42,506 nt of DNA from NZ13-RE01 sp049718665 (GTDB taxonomy: Bacteria > Dictyoglomota > Dictyoglomia > Dictyoglomales > Dictyoglomaceae): assembly GCA_049718665.1 (NCBI GenBank), contig JBNARO010000017.1, positions 1-42,506 of the forward strand. Reading direction: 5' to 3'. Position 1 is the stretch's first letter. Every line of letters starts with the position of its first letter. The position numbers were made by a program, and so were the translations under genes. This document shows positions 33,209 through 42,436 of this stretch, one piece after another. The notes under the pieces are model-generated. The model was not told where the DNA came from, made no database searches, and saw only the letters and a list, made by a program, of their open reading frames with translations.

Positions 33209-33246
33209 AAAAGCCCTGAGTTTTTTGACTCAGGGCTTTTCTTTTT
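33209..33246 (+). terminator. Intrinsic terminator after the RRM gene
   Basis: GCCCTGAGT (33213-33221) pairs perfectly with ACTCAGGGC (33228-33236), extended by AAAA/TTTT, and is followed by a T-rich run. Its loop and right arm contain the -35 of the next promoter. Confidence 0.92.
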
Positions 33247-33253
33247 ATATAAT
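33225..33253 (+). promoter_or_regulatory. Promoter of the Gfo/Idh/MocA gene, embedded in the terminator
   Basis: TTGACT (33225-33230) and TATAAT (33248-33253) are spaced by exactly 17 bases. The -35 lies in the loop and right arm of the terminator hairpin, and the spacer is its T-tract. The leader is about 40 bases. Confidence 0.65.
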
Positions 33254-33299
33254 CTTGATTTAGAATTTTAAGATTTTTTATAAATTTGGGAGGTAATGT

Positions 33300-34340
33300 A
33301 TGATAAGAGTAGGTATAGTTGGTGCAGGAGCAATTGCTAAGTATCTTCATATCCCAAGATACAAAAAACTTCCCAATGTGGAAGTAGTAGCTATTGCTGA
33401 TAGTGATGAAGAAAGAGCAGAAGTATTGGCTCAAGAGTTTTCTATTCCAAGGGTTTATAAAAATTATGAAGAAATGTTTGAGAAAGAAGATCTTACTGCT
33501 ATAAGTGTATGTACTCCTAATTTTCTTCATGCTCCAGTAACTATTTCTGCTCTAAATAAAGGGATTCACGTATTATGTGAAAAACCTATGGCAACCTCGG
33601 TAGAAGAAGCGGAAAAAATGATAACCGCAAGTAAAAAATCTCGAAAAATTCTTATGATTGGACAAACCCATAGATTTAGACCTTTTAATTCTATGTTAAA
33701 AACTCTAATAGAAAAAGGAGAGCTTGGAGAAATCTATTATGCTCGGGGAAGCTATTTAAGAAGAAAGGGCATTCCTGGGATTGGAACATGGTTTACTACA
33801 AAGGAAATGTCAGGAGGAGGGTGTCTTTTAGATATAGGAGTTCATATATTAGACCTTATTTGGTGGCTTATAGGAATGCCTAAACCAAAATATGTTCTTG
33901 GAAATACTTACGCTCATTTTGGCCCAAAAGGTTTAGGTGAAGGAGGATGGAATAAAGGTGCTAAAGGGAAAGCTATTTTTGATGTAGAAGATTTTGCGGT
34001 AGGATTTATAAGGTTTGAAAATGGAACGAGCATAACTCTTGAAAGTAGTTGGGCATCTCATGTAGAAAAAGATGAGGGAAATTATCTCATATTAGGGACC
34101 CTTGGAGGTGCACAGTTAAATCCCCCAAGAATCTTTAAAGATATGGAAAATGTACCTGTAAATATTGAAGTTCTTGAAAAATCTCATGAGTGGGGAGAAG
34201 GAGAGATAGATCATTTTATTGAATGTATAAGAGAAAATAAAGAACCTCTAATTACAGGAGAACAAGGTTTAATAGTAATGAAAATGCTTATGGCAATATA
34301 TGAATCTGCTAATAAAGGGGGTCCTGTAGAAGTTAAATAA
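33300..34340 (+). CDS. Gfo/Idh/MocA family oxidoreductase
   Basis: This 346-residue NAD(P)-dependent oxidoreductase probably acts on a sugar or cyclitol. The N-terminal Rossmann fold has VGIVGAGAIAKYLHIP and ends its second strand with IADSD. The family motif CEKPMATSVEEAE (conserved Lys of EKP) is at about residue 93, and QTHRFRPFNSM and the GGGCLLDIGVHILDL stretch with the likely catalytic His follow. Length is typical. GGGAGGT precedes the ATG. It has its own promoter and ends at a hairpin shared with the mannosidase gene on the other strand. Substrate unknown; neighbouring carbohydrate genes suggest a sugar derivative. Confidence 0.9.
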   Translation: MIRVGIVGAGAIAKYLHIPRYKKLPNVEVVAIADSDEERAEVLAQEFSIPRVYKNYEEMFEKEDLTAISVCTPNFLHAPVTISALNKGIHVLCEKPMATSVEEAEKMITASKKSRKILMIGQTHRFRPFNSMLKTLIEKGELGEIYYARGSYLRRKGIPGIGTWFTTKEMSGGGCLLDIGVHILDLIWWLIGMPKPKYVLGNTYAHFGPKGLGEGGWNKGAKGKAIFDVEDFAVGFIRFENGTSITLESSWASHVEKDEGNYLILGTLGGAQLNPPRIFKDMENVPVNIEVLEKSHEWGEGEIDHFIECIRENKEPLITGEQGLIVMKMLMAIYESANKGGPVEVK

Positions 34341-34343
34341 AAA

Positions 34344-34375
34344 AAGGAGGGAGAAATCCCCTCCTTAAAATTTTT
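34344..34375. terminator. Bidirectional terminator between convergent genes
   Basis: AAGGAGGG (34344-34351) pairs with CCCTCCTT (34359-34366). On the minus strand the stem is followed by TTTTT-A-TTT; on the plus strand by AAAATTTTT. It serves the oxidoreductase (+) and the mannosidase (-). Confidence 0.8.
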
Positions 34376-37300
34376 ATAGAATTAACTTTAAAGTCTTTAA
34401 TTCATAAGGTTTTATTTTTACTCTTATTTTGTTTCCTTCTAATTTTATTTTTTCAAGATTTTCTTCTAATAGATTACATTCGTATACTTCTTTTATGGGG
34501 AAATTGAAAACAAATTCAATTTCTTTTTCCCATCCAAAATATTCTGCAAATCTTAAAATTACATTTTCTCCTTCTTCTCCCTTTTTTAGTGCCCCTATTA
34601 AAATATTTGGAGAATCCCATTTTATAATAGATTCTTCTGTTATTTCTCCATTATTTATTTCTTTCACAAAGAGAGGTCTATTTAATTCTTCAGCTTCTTT
34701 TATAGTTATAAGTTTCCAATCCTCACTATGGGGAAGTATAGAATACGTAAATTCATGCTTTCCTAAGTCTGCATAAAAATCAGGTAAGACTGGGGATCTT
34801 AATAAAGTTAATCCTATAGTATTTTCTCTTACATTATGTCCATATTTTCCATTGTTTAAAATACTTACTCCAAAATCTCCTTGGGAAAGATTAATGAATC
34901 TATGGACTGGAAATTCAAACTTAGCTTTTTCCCAAGAAGTATTTTCATGAGTTAGTTTAAAATATACTCCGTATGGAATTTCATAAAAAGTTAAGGGAGA
35001 ATTTACATTTAATGGGAAAATAGCTTTTAATAAAATTCTTCTCTCTTTCCAATCAATTTCATTCTCCACATCTATTCTTGGAGAGTTAGAATAGATAACA
35101 TAGATTTGTTTAATTAATGACTCTCTAAATCTTTTTACTACTTCGATTTTCACCCTTAAAGGGCCCTTTTCCAAAAATTTTATACTTTCAACCTCTTTTA
35201 TTTCTTTTCCAAATTTTTCATAATCTAATGAAATATCCCATGCCTCCCAATTTCTTGGTCTATCATAAAATACCCAAAGCTGATTTCCTCTCTCTTTAAA
35301 TACTTCTCTTTTTCTTTCCTTATCATAAATTTGGATAGTTCCATCTTCGTAAATTTTTAAGATGAATAATTTATTTTCTATACAGTTCTCTTTAATTTTA
35401 ATATCAGTTTCGTAATTAAATTCTTTCTTCTCTTTTATAGGTAGGGTAACATAACTCAAAGGTGGGATAATAAAAGAAGGATCATAAATTAGTAATTTAT
35501 CTCCTTCTTGATAGGGTAATATTTTCCCTGAAGAAGTATATAAAGCTTCATCTGATAAATTTACCTCTATTTTCAACTGCTGAGGAAAGGAAGTAGGATT
35601 ATAAATAAAGATAACTCTTTTATCTCCAGAAAGCCAATTAATTTGAGGCTCCTCATTCAAAATATCATTAAGTTCCTTCTCTGTATCCTCATAAACTTCT
35701 CTTATAGATGATCCAGGAAGAATATCATGAAATTGATTTCTTAAAAGTTTTTCCCAAAGCCTTGAAATTTCTTTATTATATCCTTTTCCTTTTAAATACG
35801 AAATAGAGCTTAAAGATTCTAAGATAAATAAGTGATTTTCAGCTCTTCTATTTAATCTTTTTATTCTTCCTTGGGTAGTGTATGTTCCTCTATGAAGCTC
35901 TAAATATAATTCTCCAAAGTAAGTAGGTAAATTTTCAGGAACTTTTTCAAAAAATTTTAATGGAGACTCTATTATGATCTCTGGAAGTCCTGGAAAATCT
36001 TTCATTTTATTCCATTTTTCTAACATTTCTCTTGTAGGACCTCCGCCTCCATCTCCATATCCAAAACTATAAATTGTTGCGGGATAAATATATCTTTGAT
36101 CATATTCTTTCCAATTATCTAATAATTCCTTAGGATTTATCATGGCATTATATCCGCTCTTTTTGCAAAAAATATGAGCTTTAATTTTTGTCCCATCTAT
36201 TCCCTTCCAATAGAAGAGATCATAGGGAAATCTATTAGTTTCATTCCATGTAAGTTTTGTTGTTGCAAAATATTCTATTCCTGCTTTCTTTAAAATTTGA
36301 GGAAGATTAGCATTAAATCCAAAGGTATCAGGAAGCCATGCAATCTTACATTTTCTTCCAAATTCTTTTTCAAAAAATTTTTGAGCATAAAGAAACTGTC
36401 TTACTAAAGACTCGCCAGAAGTAAGTTGGCAATCACTTTCTACCCACATTCCTCCTTCAAATATCCATTTTCCCTCTTTTACTTTTTCTTTTATTTTTTC
36501 GTATAGATCTGAATTATTTTCTTTTATGTCTTTATAAATTTGTGCAGAAGATTGCAAAAATTTAAAATCTTCAAACTCATCCATAAGCTTTAACATTGTG
36601 GAAAAAGTTCTTTGAGCTTTTCTTATAGTTTCTTCTCGGGGCCAAAGCCACGCATAATCTAAGTGAGAATGTCCAAAAGCATAAATTTTTCCAAAAGAAG
36701 GATACTTATCTCTTAATCTTCTTAATTCCCCTCTTAAATTTTTTGCTATTTCTAAAATGCTATCTCTTGTTTCATTTGATAAAGGCTCTTTTATTTCTCC
36801 TAATTCAGGCATCTTCCATAAATTTTTGAGCTCCGATAAAAGAATTTTAGTCTCTTTTGTCCTGGAGCTAAAGATTTCAAAAGAAGTAGGAAGTTCTATT
36901 TTCCCTAAGGTATTCTCCAAAAGATTCAATAAAGAGTTTTTAAGTTCTGGCTCTTCTACTGTATTTGCAACTTCCCATACTACATAAAAATCTAAATATG
37001 CATTATAAAGCTCTTCATCTCTTTGAAAGATTTCTGCTTTAGAAAATCTTGGCTCATATTGGTGCTGTCCAAAAAGTCCTTTTGGAACTACTTCTACTAA
37101 GATTTCAAACTTTTCTTCTCTTCTGGGGCATTTAGTTAACAAAACATCTTGATGATAGTTATTTAATCCAGAGAAAGGTTTTCCATTAATATATAATAAG
37201 GCTTCTCCACCAAAATTTAGAGACAAATATATGGGTTGATCATGTAAATCAGAAGGAAAGGTTAACAAATGATAAAACCAAACAGGAAATTTTTTATCAT

Positions 37301-37472
37301 TCCAAGTTTCTCCTACCCTAATTTCTCTCCATCCTTCTATAGGGTTTTTTAAAAGTCTCTTATCGTCTGTAAAGTACCAAAGGGAAATAGTTTTCCTTTT
37401 TAATATAGTATAAGAATAAAGCTCATCTAACCAAAAACTCCATTGTTTTAAAATATATTTTTCATCCCCCAT
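34374..37472 (-). CDS. Alpha-mannosidase (glycoside hydrolase family 38)
   Basis: This 1032-residue GH38 enzyme removes alpha-linked mannose from oligosaccharides. An N-terminal beta-sandwich region (residues 1 to about 250, including YLSLNFGGEALLYING) precedes the catalytic domain. That domain has the zinc HxD motif at H270/D272 (GHSHLDYAWLWP), GGMWVESDCQLTSGESLVRQ, and the nucleophile Asp382 in WLPDTFGFNANLPQ. The C-terminal beta domains follow. No signal peptide is visible, so it acts in the cytoplasm on imported oligosaccharides. It begins four bases after the methionine-synthase-like gene ends, so it is likely co-transcribed with it, an odd pairing. Length is usual for bacterial GH38. 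Confidence 0.93.
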   Translation of the reverse strand: MGDEKYILKQWSFWLDELYSYTILKRKTISLWYFTDDKRLLKNPIEGWREIRVGETWNDKKFPVWFYHLLTFPSDLHDQPIYLSLNFGGEALLYINGKPFSGLNNYHQDVLLTKCPRREEKFEILVEVVPKGLFGQHQYEPRFSKAEIFQRDEELYNAYLDFYVVWEVANTVEEPELKNSLLNLLENTLGKIELPTSFEIFSSRTKETKILLSELKNLWKMPELGEIKEPLSNETRDSILEIAKNLRGELRRLRDKYPSFGKIYAFGHSHLDYAWLWPREETIRKAQRTFSTMLKLMDEFEDFKFLQSSAQIYKDIKENNSDLYEKIKEKVKEGKWIFEGGMWVESDCQLTSGESLVRQFLYAQKFFEKEFGRKCKIAWLPDTFGFNANLPQILKKAGIEYFATTKLTWNETNRFPYDLFYWKGIDGTKIKAHIFCKKSGYNAMINPKELLDNWKEYDQRYIYPATIYSFGYGDGGGGPTREMLEKWNKMKDFPGLPEIIIESPLKFFEKVPENLPTYFGELYLELHRGTYTTQGRIKRLNRRAENHLFILESLSSISYLKGKGYNKEISRLWEKLLRNQFHDILPGSSIREVYEDTEKELNDILNEEPQINWLSGDKRVIFIYNPTSFPQQLKIEVNLSDEALYTSSGKILPYQEGDKLLIYDPSFIIPPLSYVTLPIKEKKEFNYETDIKIKENCIENKLFILKIYEDGTIQIYDKERKREVFKERGNQLWVFYDRPRNWEAWDISLDYEKFGKEIKEVESIKFLEKGPLRVKIEVVKRFRESLIKQIYVIYSNSPRIDVENEIDWKERRILLKAIFPLNVNSPLTFYEIPYGVYFKLTHENTSWEKAKFEFPVHRFINLSQGDFGVSILNNGKYGHNVRENTIGLTLLRSPVLPDFYADLGKHEFTYSILPHSEDWKLITIKEAEELNRPLFVKEINNGEITEESIIKWDSPNILIGALKKGEEGENVILRFAEYFGWEKEIEFVFNFPIKEVYECNLLEENLEKIKLEGNKIRVKIKPYELKTLKLIL

Positions 37473-37476
37473 TCCT

Positions 37477-38505
37477 TTATTCCCCCAGTTTTATAGTAAT
37501 TTCAGATGGATATCCCTCCTTAATTAATTCTTCTCTTATCTCGCTTACTGCTTTTACAATATTTTCCATTTTTGCTTTCGCCTCTTCCCAAGTTCTTGTT
37601 TTCAGTCCGCAATCAGGGTCTATAAATAATTGCTGGGGCTTAAAATATTTTAATGCTTCTTTTATTCTTGTTTTTATTTCTTCAACACTTTCTACTCTAT
37701 GGGAATGTACATCTACTACGCCAAGTCCTACAAATTTATTCTCAGGAAATCCATATTTTTCAATTAAAGGATATAATTTATCAGAATTATTTGTAAATTC
37801 CAAATCAAATTGATGTACTGGAAATTTCAATACTTCAGTCCATATGGGGCGAAAGTCTCCATAACATATATGAGTAATAATAAAACTTCTGAGTCCTCTT
37901 GTAGATATTTTAAAAGCTTCTTTAGCAATATCTATCTCCTCAGGATGAGTCGGAACTGCGGGTTCATCAATCTGTATAAAAATAGCTCCTTCTTTTTCAA
38001 GCTCTAATGCCTCTTGATTTATTACCTCTGCAAGATCTAAAACAAGGTCTCTTTTATTTTCATAGTACTCATTAAAAGACCAATCTGCAATAGTATATGG
38101 ACCTGTAAGCATTCCTTTTACAGGTTTTTTGGTTAGACTTTGGGCAAATTTAAACATTTCAACAGTTATAGGTTTTATCCTTTTTATTTTTCCAATAACT
38201 ATAGGTTTTTTGTAATATCTATTTCCATAAGACCTTACTAATCCACTTATAGTAAATCCCTCTAAATTTTCTGCAAAATATGTTGCCATATCTCCTCTTT
38301 CCATTTCTCCATGGACAAGTATATCTACGCCTATTTCTTCTTGCATTTTTATAACCTCTTCTGTTGCTTTCAACTCTAATTCATGAAGAGCAGAATAAGG
38401 AATTAATCCCCGTGCATATTGATTTCTTGCCTTAACCAAATATTCTGGCTTTGGAAAGCTTCCAACACTTGTGGTAGGAAGTAAAGGCAGTTTTATTTCT
38501 TTCAT
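37477..38505 (-). CDS. Core MetE-like methionine synthase/methyltransferase with complete zinc site
   Basis: This 342-residue protein corresponds to the C-terminal catalytic barrel of cobalamin-independent methionine synthase, without the N-terminal barrel. The zinc ligands are recognisable: H212 and C214 (THICYGDF), E236 (DLEF) and C299 (DPDCGLKTR). TTSVGSFPKP at the start and MLTGPYTIADWS and IQIDEPAVPT are also typical. It should methylate homocysteine or another thiol, but the methyl donor is uncertain: core-only enzymes of this kind have been reported to work without folate, using methylcobalamin or an unknown donor. It overlaps the next paralog upstream by ATGA. Confidence 0.85.
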   Translation of the reverse strand: MKEIKLPLLPTTSVGSFPKPEYLVKARNQYARGLIPYSALHELELKATEEVIKMQEEIGVDILVHGEMERGDMATYFAENLEGFTISGLVRSYGNRYYKKPIVIGKIKRIKPITVEMFKFAQSLTKKPVKGMLTGPYTIADWSFNEYYENKRDLVLDLAEVINQEALELEKEGAIFIQIDEPAVPTHPEEIDIAKEAFKISTRGLRSFIITHICYGDFRPIWTEVLKFPVHQFDLEFTNNSDKLYPLIEKYGFPENKFVGLGVVDVHSHRVESVEEIKTRIKEALKYFKPQQLFIDPDCGLKTRTWEEAKAKMENIVKAVSEIREELIKEGYPSEITIKLGE

Positions 38506-39479
38506 TTCTTCTCACCTCTTACTAAATTTACTCCTTTTGCAAGATTTACAAGTTTTTCGTAAGCTCTTTCCCTTGGAAGATATTCAAGCCCACAGCTTGG
38601 ATTAACATAGAGATTCTCATCAGAGATGTAGTTGAGAGCTTGTTTTATTAAACTTGCTATTTGTTCTGGGGTCTCTAATTTTGTGTTTCTTGCATCCACA
38701 ATGCCATAACCTAATGCTATGTTCTTAGGAAATTCTTTTAAGACTTCAAAATTCTCTTTTCGTGATACAAAATCTATTCCTAAAATATCAACAGGAAGGT
38801 CCTTTAATCTGTCTTTTAAAGGAAGTATGGTATGAAAAAAAGTATAAATTGCTAACTTCCCAGAATATACCTCTCTTATTTTTTTATATACTTCTAAAAA
38901 GAGTTCAAAATCTTCTGGGAAATATTGAATCGAAGGCTCGTTAAATTGAAGATAAGGAATATGATTTTCTTCCAATAATCTTACTTCTTCAAGCAAAGCA
39001 TTAGCATATGCATGAACTAAAGAAAGAAGATCCTTATAATATTCATTCTTGCTTAATCTTGCTAAAGTATATGGTCCTGTTAATACTACTTTTACTGGGA
39101 TTTCTCCTGCCCAGTTTTGAGCTTTCTTCCAATCTTCTAAAATAATGGGCTCTTTCCATTTTATTTCTCCTTTTACAATGGGTTGTCTGTAATATGTATT
39201 GTTATCAAAATATCTAAAAAGTCCTCCTATCTCTATCCCTTCTAATTTTCTTCCTATATAGCTTTGTCCATCTTCCCATCTTATTTGTCCATCAGTGATT
39301 AATTCTACCCCTGCAGAGATTTGTTCCTTAATTACTTCTTTTGTGACTTCATCAAATATTCTTTCTAATTCTTCCTTTGTTAATTTCCCTTGATCAAAAG
39401 CATGAATTGCCTTTCTTAATTTTGCTTCTCTTGGTGGATTAGGAATCTTAGGATAATGATCTACAACAGTAATAATCAT
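38502..39479 (-). CDS. Core MetE-like paralog with altered zinc ligands
   Basis: This 325-residue protein is related to its neighbour over most of its length: LTGPYTLARLSKNEYY, LQFNEPSIQYF, LGYGIVDARNTKLE and NPSCGLEYLPRERA align with the corresponding parts. However, the HxC zinc motif is replaced (F214-x-H216 in place of His-x-Cys), the following Glu is Asp (GIDF), and only the last Cys (C296) remains. It may bind metal differently, lack activity, or act as the structural partner that the N-terminal barrel provides in full-length MetE. It ends on an ATGA overlap with the intact paralog, so they are made together. Starts 15 bases after ilvD ends. Confidence 0.82.
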   Translation of the reverse strand: MIITVVDHYPKIPNPPREAKLRKAIHAFDQGKLTKEELERIFDEVTKEVIKEQISAGVELITDGQIRWEDGQSYIGRKLEGIEIGGLFRYFDNNTYYRQPIVKGEIKWKEPIILEDWKKAQNWAGEIPVKVVLTGPYTLARLSKNEYYKDLLSLVHAYANALLEEVRLLEENHIPYLQFNEPSIQYFPEDFELFLEVYKKIREVYSGKLAIYTFFHTILPLKDRLKDLPVDILGIDFVSRKENFEVLKEFPKNIALGYGIVDARNTKLETPEQIASLIKQALNYISDENLYVNPSCGLEYLPRERAYEKLVNLAKGVNLVRGEKK

Positions 39480-39494
39480 TCCTTTCCCTCCCTC

Positions 39495-41177
39495 TTAAGA
39501 TTCTTCATATATATCCTTTAATACTGCACCATGACTTGCAGATGTAACAAGAGCAGCATATCTTCTTAAATAACTAAATTCAATCTCTTTTTTAATTGGC
39601 TTCCATTCCTTTTTTCTCTTTTCAAGCTCTTCCTCACTCAATTTTACGTTTAATTTTCTTCCAGGAATATCTATTTCAATAATATCTCCATCTTTAAGAA
39701 AAGCGATGGGACCACCCTCTGCTGCTTCTGGTGAGATATGTCCAATAGCAGCTCCTCTACTTCCTCCCGAGAATCTTCCATCAGTGATAAGAGCAACATC
39801 TTCATCAAGTCCCATACCAGCTAATGCGGAAGTAGGTCCTAACATTTCTCTCATTCCAGGTCCTCCTTTTGGTCCCTCATATCTTATTACCATTACATCA
39901 CCTTTTTTAATATTTCCCGCATAAATTTCCTTTATTGCCTCTTCTTCACTATTAAATACTCTTGCAGGACCTTGATGTTTTAACATTTTAAAGCTTACTG
40001 CTGATTTTTTAACTACCGCACCCTCGGGTGCAATATTTCCATAAAGTATAGTAAGACCTCCATCCTTACTATATGGATCCTCTAAGGATCTAATTATGTT
40101 TCTATTTCTTATCTCCGCTTCTTTTGCTATCTCTCCTATAGTTTTTCCTGATACTGTCATGGCAGATGGGTCTATGAGATTTCCTCTTAGAAGTTCCTTT
40201 AATACTCCTGGAATTCCCCCTGCTTCATGCAAATCTTGGATATGCTGGGAAGAGGCAGGACTCAATTTACATATATTTGGAGTTTTCTCACTTATTTTTT
40301 GGAAAGTTTCAAGAGGAAGATCAACCTTTGCCTCCCTTGCAATGGCAAGAAGATGAAGAACTGTATTAGTGGATCCACCAAGAGCCATGTCCACTGCAAT
40401 AGCATTTTCAAAAGCAGTTTTTGTTAGGATATCTCTCGCCTTTATTCCTTCTTTTACCAACTCTACTATCCTTTTTCCTGCAAATTTTGAAAGCCTCTTT
40501 CTCATTCCATCAAAAGCAGCTGGAAGAGTCCCATTGTAAGGGAGAGCAATTCCCAAGGCTTCAGAAAGACAGTTCATGGTATTTGCGGTAAACATTCCAG
40601 AACAAGATCCACATCCAGGACATGCATATTGTTCTAATTCAGAAAGTTCCTCTTCTTTTAAATTCCCAGCTTTTACTTGTCCTATTCCCTCAAAAACACT
40701 AATCAGGTCTACATCTTTTCCTCTCCATCTTCCTACAAGCATTGGTCCTCCACTTAATATAATAGATGGAAGATTTAGACGTACTGCTGCCATTAACATG
40801 CCAGGTACAATTTTGTCACAGTTTGTTATAAGTATTATCCCATCAAGTTGATATGCTTCAACCATAGCTTCTATGGAATCTGCTATGAGTTCTCTACTTG
40901 CTAAAGAATATTTCATCCCTTTATGTCCCATAGCAATTCCATCGCATATTCCAATTACTCTAAATTCCATAGGAGTTCCACCCGCAGATAAAATCCCAGC
41001 CTTCACTTGCTGAACTATAATATCTAAATGAATATGACCAGGAATCATTTCATTCCCAGAGTTTACAACTCCAATGAGAGGTTTTTCCAAGTCATCAGGC
41101 GTATAACCCATAGCATAAAACAAAGAGCGATGAGGGGCTCTTTCTATTCCTTTTTTAACTGCATCACTTCTTCCCAT
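39495..41177 (-). CDS. ilvD: Dihydroxy-acid dehydratase
   Basis: This 560-residue iron-sulfur dehydratase of the IlvD/Edd family, in valine and isoleucine synthesis, turns dihydroxy acids into 2-oxo acids. Family features: GVVNSGNEMIPGHIHLD, ITNCDKIVPGM, the cysteine-rich YACPGCGSCSGMFTANTMN, ALGGSTNTVLHLLAIA and TDGRFSGGSRGAAIGH. ATG 41177 follows AGGAGGGA; a TTG at 41192 is unlikely because it lies before that site. The length and motifs favour IlvD, but some family members dehydrate sugar acids and the neighbours are not other branched-chain genes, so that alternative remains. Lies 33 bases after the alcohol dehydrogenase gene. Confidence 0.88.
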   Translation of the reverse strand: MGRSDAVKKGIERAPHRSLFYAMGYTPDDLEKPLIGVVNSGNEMIPGHIHLDIIVQQVKAGILSAGGTPMEFRVIGICDGIAMGHKGMKYSLASRELIADSIEAMVEAYQLDGIILITNCDKIVPGMLMAAVRLNLPSIILSGGPMLVGRWRGKDVDLISVFEGIGQVKAGNLKEEELSELEQYACPGCGSCSGMFTANTMNCLSEALGIALPYNGTLPAAFDGMRKRLSKFAGKRIVELVKEGIKARDILTKTAFENAIAVDMALGGSTNTVLHLLAIAREAKVDLPLETFQKISEKTPNICKLSPASSQHIQDLHEAGGIPGVLKELLRGNLIDPSAMTVSGKTIGEIAKEAEIRNRNIIRSLEDPYSKDGGLTILYGNIAPEGAVVKKSAVSFKMLKHQGPARVFNSEEEAIKEIYAGNIKKGDVMVIRYEGPKGGPGMREMLGPTSALAGMGLDEDVALITDGRFSGGSRGAAIGHISPEAAEGGPIAFLKDGDIIEIDIPGRKLNVKLSEEELEKRKKEWKPIKKEIEFSYLRRYAALVTSASHGAVLKDIYEES

Positions 41178-41210
41178 TATTTCCCTCCTCAAAAAATAAA
41201 ATTGAAAAAA

Positions 41211-42374
41211 TTATAGACACATCTTTAAAATCTTTAGCACATCTTTTTTATATAATTTTTTAGTATTTCCAATAGGTCCAAATTCTACTGCTTTTTCACT
41301 TATCTTCTCAAGATGTTTATCATTAATTCCTACTTTGGATAATTTTGTAGGAACTCCAATACTTTCATAAAATTCCATTAGTTTCTCAATGCCTTTTAAT
41401 CCAATTTCAATATCACTTCCCTTTTCAGATATTCCCCAAACATTCCTTGCAAATTGAGCAAATTTATAAGGAATTACATCTATAACATATTTCATCCAGT
41501 GAGGAAATACTATAGCAAGTCCTAAACCATGAGGAATGTCATATACCGCACTTATGGCATGCTCAATGGCATGAGATGCCCAATCCTGCTCTTTTCCACA
41601 TCCAATTATGCCATTTAGTGCCATAGTTCCACACCAAAGAATTGTGGCACGAGCATTAAGATCTCCAGGATTTTCTATAAGTTTTGGTGTTGTTTCAATA
41701 ACTGTTTTTATAATTGCCTCAGAAAATCTATCCTGTAAAATAGTATCTGGAGTTTTATCAAAATATTGTTCAAATACATGGGAAAGAATATCTATTATTC
41801 CATATAAAGTGTGATTTAAAGGGACTGTTGTGGTATTTTTAGGATCAAGAATGGAAAATTTTGGATAGATATATGGACTTGAAATAGCCAACTTTTCTTG
41901 GGTTTCTAAATTTGAAATTACAGCATTTCCATTCATCTCAGAGCCTGTAGCAGCAAGGGTTAGAACAACACCAATAGGAACTGTTGTGGATTTTATGGGT
42001 TTTCTATATTTAAATAGATCCCAAACATCTCCTTCGTAAGAAAATCCTGCAGAAATTGCTTTTGCTGTATCAATAACACTTCCTCCTCCTACAGCTAAAA
42101 TTAAATCTATATTATTTTCTTTTACCATCTGAATTCCTTTCCTTACTAAGTCAATTCTGGGATTTGGTTTTACTCCTTCCAATTCAACAATTTCAATACT
42201 TTCATCTTTCAAGAGTTTTACTACTTTATCATAGAGCCCAATTTTCTTCACACTTCCTTGCCCTAAAACTAACAAAACTTTTTTACCATAGTTTTTTGCT
42301 TCTTTTCCTACTTCATTTGTAGTGTCTATTCCAAATATTATTTTCGTAGGATTATGAAAAATAAAATTATTCAT
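41211..42374 (-). CDS. Iron-containing alcohol dehydrogenase (butanol dehydrogenase-like)
   Basis: This 387-residue group-III dehydrogenase shows the nucleotide-binding GGGSVIDTAK (residues 97-106) and TVPIGVVLTLAATGSEMN. Candidate iron ligands are D195 and H199 (DILSH), H268 (WASHAIEH) and H282 (DIPHG), at the spacing known for this family. Members reduce aldehydes to alcohols, with NAD(P)H, to dispose of electrons in fermentation. The nearest resemblance is to the BdhA/YqhD type. It is the first gene of the minus-strand operon and has its own promoter; AAAGGAGG precedes the ATG. Confidence 0.92.
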   Translation of the reverse strand: MNNFIFHNPTKIIFGIDTTNEVGKEAKNYGKKVLLVLGQGSVKKIGLYDKVVKLLKDESIEIVELEGVKPNPRIDLVRKGIQMVKENNIDLILAVGGGSVIDTAKAISAGFSYEGDVWDLFKYRKPIKSTTVPIGVVLTLAATGSEMNGNAVISNLETQEKLAISSPYIYPKFSILDPKNTTTVPLNHTLYGIIDILSHVFEQYFDKTPDTILQDRFSEAIIKTVIETTPKLIENPGDLNARATILWCGTMALNGIIGCGKEQDWASHAIEHAISAVYDIPHGLGLAIVFPHWMKYVIDVIPYKFAQFARNVWGISEKGSDIEIGLKGIEKLMEFYESIGVPTKLSKVGINDKHLEKISEKAVEFGPIGNTKKLYKKDVLKILKMCL

Positions 42375-42407
42375 CTAACTCCTCCTTTCGGATTTTTAAT
42401 TTTGAAA

Positions 42408-42436
42408 ATTATACTCTTATAATAGAGTTATTACAA
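42408..42436 (-). promoter_or_regulatory. Promoter of the adh-ilvD-metE-like-mannosidase operon
   Basis: On the minus strand TTGTAA (42436-42431) and TATAAT (42413-42408) are 17 bases apart. The spacer holds the interrupted palindrome ACTCT-TATAAT-AGAGT (plus strand 42413-42428), a candidate operator. Confidence 0.65.

Noticed and set aside
33000..33530. Minus-strand frame of 176 codons opposite the RRM gene and the oxidoreductase
   Set aside because: It crosses the terminator and promoter region, runs opposite two confident genes and looks like antisense of their codons.
41210..41215. A minus-strand TATAAT between the alcohol dehydrogenase and ilvD genes as an ilvD promoter
   Set aside because: It overlaps the stop codon, and no acceptable -35 is seen at 16-18 bases; it may act weakly but is not supported.
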